A stretch of DNA of 64,000 nucleotides from Adiantum capillus-veneris (lineage: Eukaryota; Streptophyta; Polypodiopsida; Polypodiales; Pteridaceae): NCBI GenBank assembly GCA_014529385.2, contig CM043958.1, positions 121,924,817-121,988,816 on the forward strand. Reading direction: 5' to 3'. The notes under the pieces were generated by a model, which saw nothing but the letters and a program-made list of their open reading frames with translations, was not told the DNA's origin and did not search any database. A program made the translations under genes and the position numbers. Position 1 is the stretch's first letter. Every line of letters begins with the position of its first letter. Positions 45,995-54,839 of the stretch are shown here, in pieces.

Positions 45995-46209
45995 GACCCC
46001 TTTCCCTTCACTTTGAAGACACAAACACACACTTTCAGAAGCGGAAGCTCTCTTGCCTTGTCGGAGTTATCTTCTCTCCCTCAACCTCTCTCCCTCAAGC
46101 TTTTACCCTCAAGCCATCTCCATCTCCAACTTCTTTCTCTACCATCATCGTGTTGCCCTCAAATTCTTGAGTTCTCTTTCTCACTTTCTCCTTTCTCTTT
46201 TGCGTTACG

Positions 46210-46503
46210 ATGGTCCCAAAGCAAGTAACCCGAAGCTCGAAGGATGCTCATGTCGCTCCACCTCCAAGAAAGGTGCAAAAAAAGGCATCAACTACTCCAA
46301 ATGTTGCTCATGCAGAGGTATTGGTTGCGAAAGAAGGCGAAGCCGTCCAACCTCAACCACGAGAGGTAGTCAAATGTGTTGCTAATCTGGTAAAATGTAT
46401 TTATAATTATGCATCGTTATACATGATGACCGGTAAGTCAAGCCTAAGAATTCCCTTAAACTGTCCAGGAAACGTGATTATATCACAAGAAACAAGCATA
46501 TGA
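46210..46503 (+). CDS. Short ORF inside the solo LTR
   Basis: Starts about 215 bp after the TATA box: MVPKQVTRSSKDAHVAPPPR, then a polar stretch with VAKEGEAVQPQPREVVKCVA. It is Lys/Pro/Ala-rich at the start and reads like designed coding sequence for about 55 codons; the remainder is less convincing. A GT splice-donor-like site (GAGGTAGTC) follows that part. The related 4.6-kb LTR has an ORF at the same relative place with a similar start. It may be a first coding exon or a leader ORF; the function is not known. Confidence 0.4.
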   Translation: MVPKQVTRSSKDAHVAPPPRKVQKKASTTPNVAHAEVLVAKEGEAVQPQPREVVKCVANLVKCIYNYASLYMMTGKSSLRIPLNCPGNVIISQETSI

Positions 46504-46650
46504 TTTCATAGAGTAGAGAAAGAATTGTTTGATTTATGATTACTGCTTGATAAACTGTCTCTGTTTGATATTAGAATTTAGTTAATCATGGTTGAGAAAT
46601 CACTTTAAAAAAACAATTGCTGAAAGAATATCTTGTTTCCAGATGGAACT

Positions 46651-46806
46651 CGCGGTTAGCGAGGTGATTCCGCAGTTAGGAAGAATAAGCTGAGGTTACC
46701 AGCTCTCTTATTTTGTCACTTGCGGTTAGCAGGATGCCTTGCGGTTAGCGAGATGTTCCCTTCGGTTAGCGACTGTGAAAGCATGAGTATTTTGCGATTA
46801 GCGAAT
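46651..46806. repeat. Short motif repeat GCGGTTAGCGA
   Basis: Six copies of GCGGTTAGCGA or a close variant at about 46652, 46672, 46722, 46741, 46762 and 46794 in the U5-side part of the solo LTR. Spacing is irregular (20-50 bp). Confidence 0.75.
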
Positions 46807-47541
46807 AAGTAAATCCTTTGCAAAGGCTATGTTGGTTAAACAGAGGAAGTCCGTGGGTAGACTCTTAAGAATAATTGAAAGATTCATTTTTGTTGAATTA
46901 TAAGATTGTCTTCATTAGACCATGTTTAAGATAGAAATGTTTTGGTGATGTTTGAAGGGCTGGATGAAAGAACCTTTGCCTAGAATTAAGAAAAGAATAA
47001 TGTTTGTGTATGTGAAACAGAGTGGTAGTAATTAGAAACAAGCTAAAAAGTGTGAGTGTGGGGTGGAAAGTGGGGGCTGGCTCAGGTTGCCAGTCAAGGA
47101 TGGGTGGTCTCGGTTAGTCAAGAAACTCTCCACTCCCTCTTATTAAGAGAAGTAAAGTTATGGACCCAATTAGTCGGGTACTTTCATAAGATTACTAGTT
47201 AGTTTAGACTAAGTCTCATATCATATTTATGGTTTATGGATGGCGGTCGTTCCTCTTAAACATGGGGAAAAATGCATTGTTTATGGATTCTAAATATGTC
47301 AATGGGATTTCATCTTTACGTTAGGAAACATCTTTCATTAGAATCCTAAATTTATCGACATGGCTTGTGGCGTATGACCCTTATAACCATGTAAACGATG
47401 GATAGAGGACTTCCTCTCTTCTGTTGCTCGTATCTCTACCTTGTGGAACGGAGTATGGTGTCGTCAACGGGAAACGAGAATAAAAGAAGACCATCTATCA
47501 AGTCGCCCCAATCTTCTTAGGGTTGGGGACCTCACAACTCA

Positions 47542-48250
47542 AATACACAATATTTTTCCCCCAAAACTTGGAAAACATACATATGATTACAGTAAGCGTA
47601 CACAATATCAATGTTAGAAGAGATGAAATCTTTGAGACTTTTTATTAGGGAGAGGAAGGTGTCGAAGTGCCTTACGCATTATTTATTGAAGGTGCCATTG
47701 ATCCAACATCTAATGATGATAGTGAAGAGGGAGATTCTTCCTCATCTAGACGTTGCATGATGTCTAACACATTAATGGTTTCTTGAATTGTTGGTTTGCG
47801 TGAATGTGGGATGGGCATGGAGATGATCCTTCAAAGAATAGAGGCCCAACAACATGCTTTGATGTCTGTAAACCATTCTTCATCTCTTCCTACATCAAGC
47901 TAGGGTCCAATCCCATGAACTCGAGAACATCGAATCTGATGTATAAGTCATCCAATGAGCAAACACGAGCTATGGTTCTTTTCACCTCTTCTAAAGGCTT
48001 GGAATTATCCATTTTTAGCATACCAAGTGGCGAGGGTACTCCTCACAAGATGGCTCATTGGGTGATAATGGTACTACACATCTTCTGCACATCCATGGCC
48101 AGTTGCATCTCTCAGATGTGATACACATAGGCATGATCGTTTGCCATGTTGATCAAAGATGTGTAGCAGCTCCTTGAAGAAGCTATTTAAGGTTACATTA
48201 TCCTTCATCATGGAGCTAGTAGGCCCTCTTTAGCTCTCTTTTTTCTCAAA
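47542..48250. other. Non-coding spacer, coding status unclear
   Basis: Begins with the resumed third unit of the tandem repeat (to about 47600). The minus strand of 47650-48200 has protein-like phrases (for example RKPTIQETINVLDIMQRLDE) broken by stops. I do not recognise them and no gene can be supported. Confidence 0.35.
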
Positions 48251-48257
48251 CAATTAG

Positions 48258-48258
<1 letters not shown>

Positions 48259-48304
<46 letters not shown>
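48259..48304. repeat. (GT)n microsatellite
   Basis: About 22 GT units. Confidence 0.95.
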
Positions 48305-48306
<2 letters not shown>

Positions 48307-48477
48307 CTTGCTACTTAATAAGAAGCGACTTCTATTGTATGACAAACACGATAAACGTTGGAGACTTCATGAATTGGGGGTAAAGCTCGAGAAAAAAGTG
48401 TAATGTTACAAATTTTGAAACATTACCTCTAAATTTCAACTAGAAGGTAAGAAAACCTACAAAATATGAAGGAATTT

Positions 48478-48478
<1 letters not shown>

Positions 48479-48520
<42 letters not shown>
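48479..48520. repeat. (CT)n microsatellite
   Basis: About 20 CT units following an inverted scrap of the 200-bp dispersed repeat (48400-48470). Confidence 0.95.
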
Positions 48521-48525
<5 letters not shown>

Positions 48526-48819
48526 TCAATAACTATAAAGCATTCCTAGATCCATTGAATAAGGGCTAGAAAATCCTACATAACATGTGAGAACCTGTCA
48601 AGCTTGGTATTTAAGGAATATTTCCGCCTCTTGCATGTTTTTTGTTTTTGAGAATCCATAGAGAGATATTGTGAGTCATTTTTTTGAAACGCAAGAAAAT
48701 GTATACATGTAGAAATATAGAACCATATAATTTTCCACCTGTGTAGTTATAAGAATGGAAGACATGCATTTTCTAGCCACAACAACATGTAGGTCGCATA
48801 CTAGTCTTTTAGAAAGCCA

Positions 48820-49100
48820 ATGAATGTACCTTTGGGAAATTGCATTGGAAATGATATGATTCATTTCTTTTCAAGATTTTAAAGGCTCTTTTCAGGGACA
48901 CATGTCCCTTGACTAGAATTGAATGACCTTCACCCATATGGATATTAATGCCTTTAGCAAGCCTGCTAAAGGCCTTAGTACCCATATGGTGAAGGTCGTT
49001 TAATTTTGATTGTTAGACAAGTGTCCGCGAGGGCCTTAAAAGTCTTGTGAATAGAAAGAAATCATGGTCTTTTAAATGCTATTTCCCAAAGTTGCATTCT
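48820..49100. repeat. Foldback element (inverted repeat, about 280 bp)
   Basis: Left arm 48820-48961 and right arm 48963-49099 are imperfect reverse complements: CTTTGGGAAATTGCATT against CTTTGGGAAATAGCATT, CAAGATTTTAAAGGCTC against CAAGACTTTTAAGGCCC, and ACCTTCACCCATATGG against ACCTTCACCATATGGG. The centre is the perfect CCTTTAGCAAGCCTGCTAAAGG-type hairpin. No clear target duplication or coding content was found, so it looks like an old MITE or foldback transposon. Confidence 0.75.
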
Positions 49101-49571
49101 TTTTTTTTTTTTGGATTAAAGAGTGTATTCATAAGAGTTTGATCCCATGATGTGAGGTATTGTAAAGGGTCCTTTCATTTAAAGACTTTATAAAGATTCA
49201 TTTCACTAACTTGATTTATTATTTTCTATGTTTATTAAATTTATATTTTCTTATGAAGAAAGCACTAAATGTTGGAAATAGGGTTGCAGGGAAACAAACA
49301 CATGTTGAAGAAGATGAAGAAGCTCAAGGCACACAACAAGGAGTCTATTGCTTAGTACATAATGAAAGATTTGTTAGCCCTAGAATGATTGGGTGTATAT
49401 ACAATTCACAGGGGAACAAACCTCCTAATGAGTGCACAAATGTCCTGGTAGTCCAAAGTGTATTCATACACATCACTACCTCATATATGGTAACAAATCC
49501 CCTATGAGAGTGATCCGATGAACGAGAGCTAGCACGTAGAGTATAGGGAAGTGCCATGCCATGAGGACAAG

Positions 49572-50112
49572 ATCAATCCACAAAGGGGAGTAAGCCCAAA
49601 GCTTTACGGAAAGCTTCAAACTTCTCACGAGGCAATTCCTTTGTGAACAGATCCACAAGGTTGTCCTATGTTGGCACATAAGCCAAGTTGGTGATCTCTC
49701 ATGCTGAGAGTCTCTCTTTGACATAGTGATCATGCACCTCAATGTGCTTTGTGCGAGCACAAAAAAATTGATTCTTCACAACTGCCAATGCGCTCTGACT
49801 GTCAATGTAGATGATGTTGGCAATGTCTTGTCCAACACCCAAATCATCCATAAGGCGTCTGAGCCATATACACTCAACCATAGCTGTGAAGACTGCCATG
49901 TACTCAACTTCACAATTGGAAGTGGCCATAGTAGGTTGCTTCTTGCTCAACCATGATATGCATGAGCTACCGAGCATGAAACAAAAACCACTCATAGACA
50001 CTTGCGTGTCATAACAACCAACCCAATATGTATCCAAAAAAGCATGCATAACTAGCAGCAATGATCCCCCCTTGGAATAAAAAAAAAAGTCAAGATGTAA
50101 AGTGTCACTCAA
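49572..50112 (-). pseudogene. RNase H remnant of the second Copia copy
   Basis: The frame at 50112-49699 shows MHAFLDTYWVGCYDTQVSMS, GSSCISWLSKKQPTMATSNC, EVEYMAVFTAMVECIWLRRL and YIDSQSALAVVKNQFF. It aligns to the RNase H of the first copy, with Ser-Cys-Glu-Ala changed to Asn-Cys-Glu-Val. A frameshift near 49700 breaks the C-terminus. Confidence 0.88.
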
Positions 50113-50335
50113 GTAGCAAAAATCCTCTTGATAGTCTGTCGGTGCTTAGACCCTATGCTATGCATAAATCTGCATGACCTGTGAGATTGCAAACTGAATA
50201 TCGGGCCTCATATTGCATACATAAATCAAGCATCCAACATCAGTCATAGAAAGAGTGACATGAGCAGGATCACCAGTATCATGAAAACTCAATTTCAAAC
50301 CTATTCCATGGGAGTAGCAATAGGCTTGCAGTCCT

Positions 50336-51286
50336 TGTTGGACGGGAGCGACTCACACACCCATGAAGTGCATGCAAACACTACCTAGATCAACACAATG
50401 TCAATCGAGGACACAGATGACACGATAGGCACACAGAGGAAATCTCTTTAGCTTGTCAGACTGAGACCATCCTACACATACAACACTCTGGAAGGCCAAC
50501 TATACCACAATCAAGAACCTCACTGCTCTCAACTACACCACCTAGCCACATACACACATGCGGAAGGTAACTCACCTAATCATGCCAGATTCGTATGAAA
50601 CTTAAGGAACACCATCCCCTCACTAGGATACACCTGTCCCTACGCTTCTACACTCAAAACCCATCTGCGGAAAACGCGTAGGATGACAGAGCAGAATTTT
50701 GAAAGTGCTCGAAAATGAAATTTATGAGTACCTATGCGTAGCTTATGTCGCCACGATTCTATAGACTACTAGCACGTAGAAAACAAACATCGTTTGATAC
50801 ACTTACGGCCACAAATAGCTCGTAGATGTGTCGTCGGCGTGTGCGCTTCGTCTTGCGTGGAATGCTTGGCGTTGTCGCGTAGCTCTCCTCGAGCCTACAA
50901 CAATGGTGCAGTCGGATATCCAATGTGTTGAGCGAGCCGGGCGTAGCGAGAGGATAAAGCTCACGCTCACTCTCTTTCTCTCTCACACACAGTAGACGGT
51001 AGCGCTCAAGTTTTGATTATGATTAAAGTCCTTCTTTACAAAATGACCTAGGTACCTTATATACTAAGGCTACCTTAGGTTTAACCAAAAAATTGGGGTT
51101 GAAAGGGTCAAATGGCTTTGTATTTACAATCTGGAAGTGCCATTGCACCCCGGCTTCTGAAACTAGAATAACTACTCATTACAAATGACGTTTATAGCCA
51201 TAATCCGCAGCATTTCATAACTCGCAAAAGAGAAGACTTTGGTACGAAACTTGAGTTATGTTGTGTTGTTGACCCAGCGGTCAACA
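50336..51286 (-). mobile_element. 951-bp solo LTR inside the second Copia copy
   Basis: Bounded by TSD GTCCT (50331-50335 and 51287-51291). In minus orientation it runs TGTTGACCGCTGGG to ...CGCTCCCGTCCAACA. The first Copia copy shows the uninterrupted site. A TATATAAG box lies at 51056-51063 (minus). The section ACAATCTGGAAG...CCCCGGCT...AACTA resembles the Gypsy LTR (7320-7350), and length is similar, so it is probably a distant relative of that Gypsy family. No internal coding region. Confidence 0.88.
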
Positions 51287-52087
51287 GTCCTCAAGTCCAA
51301 ACTTACATGATAATGTCTCTATGTAGCTTGTTTGACACAAGGCAATACCACCATCGCACTGCTTAAACGGTATGCCCAAGTAATGATGCAACCCCCCCCA
51401 AATCTTTCATCTTGAAAGTAACATTCAAATCAGCCTTTAATTAAGCAATGTGTGTCTCATTTGGACCAATGATCAACAAGTCATCCACACATAGAACAAC
51501 GATGAGAAATACATCACCCTCACGCTTTACATACAAAGTGCTTTCTATTGGATTATTATGAAAGCCTCGTTTAACCAAATAGTAAGCTTGACTCTTGGCC
51601 ATACATTGTGCCATCTCCGTAAGCGACATGTTTTTTCTTTCAACAACACCATTTTGCTGAGGTGTATATGACACTGTACATTGGTGTTTTATCCTACGAC
51701 TAGCCAGAAATGCATTAAACTCATGAGACATACACTCCCCCTTGGACAGAGGGTGCCCACAGTACATTTAGAGACATTTTCAGCCATAGCCAAAAATTGC
51801 TTGAAACACATTAACACTTCGGATTTAATACATGCCAAAGTTTTGCATTTGAAATAGCTTTTGATTCCACAACTGCATTTGCAAAATTCTGCCCACACTT
51901 GTCATACAAGTGAACTTATACAGCCCACGCCACAAAACACCAGATGCAACAATTTCATCACCTAAAACTAAGATCATGAACTGTACATCTGTCATCCATA
52001 AATTTCACAACAAGACCAAGTTTAGCAAGTGCAGATACAAACAAAAGGTTCTCTTTTATCCCAGGTACATAAAATGCATCAACAAGT
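51287..52087 (-). pseudogene. RT/integrase fusion remnant of the second Copia copy
   Basis: The frame at 51767-51441 reads integrase ECMSHEFNAFLASRRIKHQC, YTPQQNGVVERKNMSLTEMA and then jumps directly into RT YYLVKRGFHNNPIESTLYVK, VVLCVDDLLIIGPNETHIA. The join marks the 1.16-kb deletion. A second deletion lies near 51828, upstream in reading direction. The sequence 51900-52087 matches the protease-integrase boundary of the first copy. Not functional. Confidence 0.88.
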
Positions 52088-52393
52088 GTTACGAAATTGG
52101 GCACCCCCTTGTTGTATTGTGTGGTTAACTACAATTGGGATAGCTGGCATGTAATGGTTAATTATTATGTTATCCCAATTGTAGTTGAACACATGCAATA
52201 CGAGGGAGCCCAATCTCGTAACATCCTTGCCACCAGGGTTAACAACTGTGCTCGATTGATTGGACCTTGAGTGATGAAATGTGTGGAGAAAATCTGAAAA
52301 GTTTTGAAAAAAAAAGGCACTGTAAAACCATTACACACCAGCTATCTTATTGTACTTTACCACGTACAACAAGAGGGTGCCCAATCTTGTAAC
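52088..52393. mobile_element. 306-bp MITE-like inverted-repeat element with three arms
   Basis: Starts GTTACGAAATTGGGCACCC and ends GGGTGCCCAATCTTGTAAC. The terminal inverted repeats extend about 75 bp (52088-52163 against 52319-52393). A further arm (52171-52222, ending CCCAATCTCGTAAC) also pairs with the left arm over about 52 bp, so the left third is itself a hairpin. It interrupts the Copia sequence that is continuous in the first copy. The likely TSD is 7-9 bp with one mismatch (AACAAGTGT/AAGAAGTGT), which suggests Mutator- or hAT-like mobilisation. Confidence 0.82.
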
Positions 52394-52800
52394 AAGAAGT
52401 GTAAAATAACTGCCATTCGCAACAATCAACACAATCTTTCCAACTTCCTTGATTGGATAAGAGGCATTGTTGGCACAAATGATTGTATTCCCACGAGGGA
52501 TAGACTCGAGAGAGGTAAACAAGTCATGGTGTGAAGTTATATGCTTTGTAGCACCACTATCAAAGTATCGCACATGTGAATCTGCAGCAAAGACATACAT
52601 GCATCATGGACAAAAGGATCATAAGTGCACTCTGCACTAAATGCCCACTCTACATTTGCATCAGCATCACAATCTCCTTTCACAGAAGATTCTACAATAG
52701 TTGCACTTGTAGTGCCACATTGGGTAATTGTCCCCGTCTAGTTTATCCTCAGCAACAAACATCTTGAATACATATGTGTTGTTGTCAACCACGGCGAGTG
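52394..52800 (-). pseudogene. Protease and gag remnant of the second Copia copy
   Basis: Protease portion: HVRYFDSGATKHITSHHDLF, NASYPIKEVGKIVLIVANGS (52600-52410), so DSG is kept. The gag N-terminus DNNTYVFKMFVAEDKLDGDN is joined, after an 865-bp deletion near 52713, directly to the gag-protease spacer (frame-shifted). The apparent C-terminal tail beyond 52394 belongs to the inverted-repeat element, not to Copia. Confidence 0.88.
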
Positions 52801-53119
52801 CATGTACTTGATGTGAAAACTGCCCAAAAAGAGGAGAAACGAAGCCGGAATGACACGTGCTAGCTATATAGCACAACCCAAAGAAGATTGTAAGGACCTC
52901 TTATACAAAAAATTGCACCGAAAGAAATTATGCACAAAAGGACAAAATTGCATGCGTAGTACTATCTGTAGTGGAAATGGAGGCTAAAATGAGTCCGAAT
53001 CAAATTTTTTGAGCCAACCAATCTCTCCGAGGAATCCGAAGCTCACCCAAATTGGAAAAAGTGAGCAAGCATGTACTGGCGATTATGCCCGGGAGGATGC
53101 AACCTGCTATGATACCAAT

Positions 53120-53344
53120 TGTTGGAATTAGGGTTGCAAGGAAACACACACAACTTGGAGAAGTTGAAGAAGCTCAAGGCACACAATAGATAGTCTATTG
53201 CTTGGTGCACAATAAATGATCAGTTACCCTAAAATGATGGACATATATACAATGCACGGGAGAAAAAACCTCCTAGTGAGAGAAAAAAATGTTCTGACGG
53301 TCCTAAGTGTGTTCACACACATCAATACCTCACATATGGTAACA
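53120..53344 (-). repeat. 5' LTR of the second Copia copy
   Basis: 225 bp, TGTTACCATATGTGAGG to ...AACCCTAATTCCAACA on the minus strand, followed by the TTGGTATCATAG primer site, one base from the canonical one. Its partner is 49270-49495. Confidence 0.92.
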
Positions 53345-53349
53345 CTAAA

Positions 53350-53675
53350 ATATTCTTTTGTTTTAATTTTTCAATGTGTTTTTTTATTTTACTTCCTTTT
53401 CATTTTAAATTGATAGATGTGCAATAAATAACTTTCCAATTATTTAAGTGAAACCCTTCATTATATATGAACCATCTGTGATTATGTATGTGTAATAGAT
53501 AATACAATTTTAAATTAAAAAAAATAAAAAAAATCATGTGATTGTAGGCACTTATTTAAACTTACTCACCCTCAACATGCCTTCATGCCTCCAGGCTCCA
53601 CCATGCTTTTCTTTAGCCGCACATCGCGTGTGTCACACTTTAGTGTAGAGTGTAGTGATCTTGAGAGTTCAAGAC
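53350..53675. other. Non-coding spacer, nothing recognised
   Basis: AT-rich DNA between the Copia element and the MITE at 53679. No motif seen. Confidence 0.5.
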
Positions 53676-53678
53676 TAT

Positions 53679-53941
53679 GGCTGGGTTCAGACTAGGTGGC
53701 GAAAGAAAAATGCAAAGGGGCGTTGATCCTTCATGGCGAAATTACATCGGTTGGAGTTGAGGCACTCTTCCGCCGGGCCCTCCATTTCCCCCCCCCCCCC
53801 CGCCCCCCCTCTTTCGGAAGAGTTGATGGCCTCTCTCAGCCCCCTTCACTTTTTCACTTTTTCTCCTCCACACTATTCGCACTAGGCGGCGGCACATTTA
53901 GGAATTCTTGTTTCTTCCGCCGGTTCAGTCTGAACCCAGCC
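53679..53941. mobile_element. 263-bp MITE with about 33-bp terminal inverted repeats
   Basis: The left end GGCTGGGTTCAGACT..GGTGGCGAAAGAAA and right end TTTCTTCCGCCGGTTCAGTCTGAACCCAGCC are inverted repeats. A 3-bp TAT flanks both sides (53676-53678 and 53942-53944). A C-rich run (53789-53808) lies inside. There is no coding capacity. A 3-bp TSD points to a PIF/Harbinger- or CACTA-like family, by inference only. Confidence 0.82.
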
Positions 53942-53945
53942 TATG

Positions 53946-54060
53946 GGTCCTTCTCTCTCTACGATTTTAAGACCTCTTCCTTAGAGCCGTAGTGAGCTTT
54001 TGAGTTCGAGACTGTTGGTCCTTCTCTTTCAAGACCTCTTCCTTGGTGCCCTAGATAACT
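53946..54060. repeat. Imperfect direct repeat upstream of the snoRNA cluster
   Basis: GGTCCTTCTCTCTC...GACCTCTTCCTTAG (53946-53984) and GGTCCTTCTCTTTCAAGACCTCTTCCTTGG (about 54016-54045) are tandem copies. They may be part of the transcribed leader of the snoRNA cluster. Confidence 0.55.
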
Positions 54061-54180
54061 CGAAATAGCCCTGTGTATGTCGTTTCGTTGTTGACGCATA
54101 CCTCGTACGCAGACGAACGCCAAGCCCTCCATTGCAAGCTGTGACTCGAAGCTTCAATGGTAATCTGGACTGTTCTATTT

Positions 54181-54265
54181 CCGTGAGAAAGATGATGATG
54201 TGTTTATGTCGCCCCAGTCCTACTAATGCCGTGAGGATTGACATGGCTTTTCTGATTTCTGACGG
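54181..54265 (+). ncRNA. C/D box snoRNA 1
   Basis: C box ATGATGA (54192-54198) and D box CTGA (54252-54255) are brought together by a terminal stem, CCGTGAGAAA against TTTCTGACGG, with one mismatch. The 85-nt length is normal. The sequence before D (GAGGATTGACATGGCTTTT) would be the guide; I could not assign its rRNA target with certainty. It would direct 2'-O-methylation through fibrillarin. It is the first of four candidates on the same strand within 650 bp. Confidence 0.72.
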
Positions 54266-54385
54266 AATCGTAATCACATGTTTTCATTGTCTACTTGCGT
54301 CCGCAGAGTCTGCTCTGCGTGCTAGCGTGCTGTCTAGGTTTTTGATTGTCCTGTAGTCAGTTTTGGCTGGTCTTGAAGAGATGGT

Positions 54386-54467
54386 TTGCCGAGTGAGGAT
54401 GAACTTTACAGACCTGTTCTGAAGTCTTTGTGATGACATTTCAACATGCACTACCATCTGACGGCTT
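54386..54467 (+). ncRNA. C/D box snoRNA 2, U25-like guide
   Basis: Box C AGGATGA (one mismatch to RTGATGA, 54396-54402), D' CTGA (54419-54422), C' TGATGA (54431-54436) and D CTGA (54458-54461), closed by stem GCCG/CGGC. The D' guide CAGACCTGTT (54409-54418) abuts D' and is perfectly complementary to AACAGGUCUG of 18S rRNA, a universally conserved stretch that I recall as the target of human U25. By the +5 rule the G in AACAG would be methylated. All four boxes plus stem and target make this the firmest snoRNA here. Confidence 0.8.
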
Positions 54468-54548
54468 GAACTGCATTTGCCATTAGGACTTGAAGTCAGG
54501 GATGCTAGTAGGCTCTTTGTTTTTTGATCTGCTGAATTTCAGCATACA

Positions 54549-54625
54549 TGCCGATGATGAGTTATTCAGATTGACAAGCATATGTCGTAATTCTCCAATG
54601 CTCGAAAATTCATATCTCTGAGGCA
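54549..54625 (+). ncRNA. C/D box snoRNA 3
   Basis: Box C GATGATGA (54553-54560), box D CTGA (54618-54621) and terminal stem TGCC/GGCA; 77 nt. The sequence before D is GAAAATTCATATCT, a possible guide whose target I could not name. D'/C' are weak. Support comes from boxes, stem and its place in the cluster. Confidence 0.65.
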
Positions 54626-54728
54626 AAGCGAGTCTTGATGGATGCCGTGACCGTCTCTCTTCCTTTCATCCCACGCATTTATGTTTCTGTTTGTTCTTGT
54701 TTTTTAGTCGAACTAAGCTTGCATGAAT

Positions 54729-54832
54729 GGCCGGGAGATGATGAGACAGAATGCATAGTTCAGATGAGATCTGAATCATGATCCTTGATTACAATATCCT
54801 AAATTGTCTTTCGCTCCTGTCTGATTCCGGGC
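54729..54832 (+). ncRNA. C/D box snoRNA 4, LSU rRNA guide
   Basis: Box C GATGATGA (54737-54744), D' CTGA (54771-54774), C' ATGATCC (54778-54784) and D CTGA (54821-54824), with stem GGCCGGGA against TTCCGGGC (one mismatch, one wobble). The D guide GTCTTTCGCTCC (54806-54817) is complementary to GCGAAAGAC, which I recall in the conserved LSU stretch ...GCGAAAGACUAAUCG.... The D' guide is AGTTCAGATGAGAT, target unassigned. Length 104 nt is typical. Confidence 0.72.
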
Positions 54833-54839
54833 ATCTCGG

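Larger units (their letters stand above)
38823..47536 (+). mobile_element. Solo LTR (about 1.96 kb) split by a Copia element
   Basis: Flanked by a perfect 5-bp duplication ACTCA (38818-38822 and 47537-47541), starting TGTAATGTACCCAAC and ending GGGTTGGGGACCTCACA. Its sequence is 38823-38950 plus 45709-47536; the rest is a nested Copia element. A TATA box at 45987 sets plus orientation. The terminal 17 bases resemble the end of the 4.6-kb LTR at 9773 (GGGTTGGGGACATTACA), so the two are one family. No PBS, gag or pol is present. Confidence 0.85.
49270..53344 (-). mobile_element. Second Copia copy of the same family, deleted and nested
   Basis: Perfect TSD CTAAA (49265-49269 and 53345-53349). 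LTRs are 49270-49495 (3') and 53120-53344 (5'), with the iMet primer site at 53109-53119. Compared with the copy at 38951 it lost about 865 bp of gag (junction near 52713), about 290 bp of integrase (near 51828) and about 1160 bp of integrase/RT (near 51590). It gained a 951-bp solo LTR and a 306-bp inverted-repeat element. The protein remnants are therefore fused and broken, and it is older than the first copy judging by LTR differences. Confidence 0.94.

Noticed and set aside
47650-48200. Possible kinase or PPR fragment on the minus strand
   Set aside because: A few protein-like phrases occur but stops are frequent and no motif is diagnostic.
50759-50986. 75-codon minus-strand frame in the 951-bp solo LTR
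   Set aside because: It lies inside a non-coding LTR, has a low-complexity start and no related frame in the Gypsy LTR.
53789-53808. C-rich run as a G-quadruplex candidate
   Set aside because: It is a homopolymer run inside a MITE; no regularly spaced G-tracts are present on the other strand beyond the run itself.
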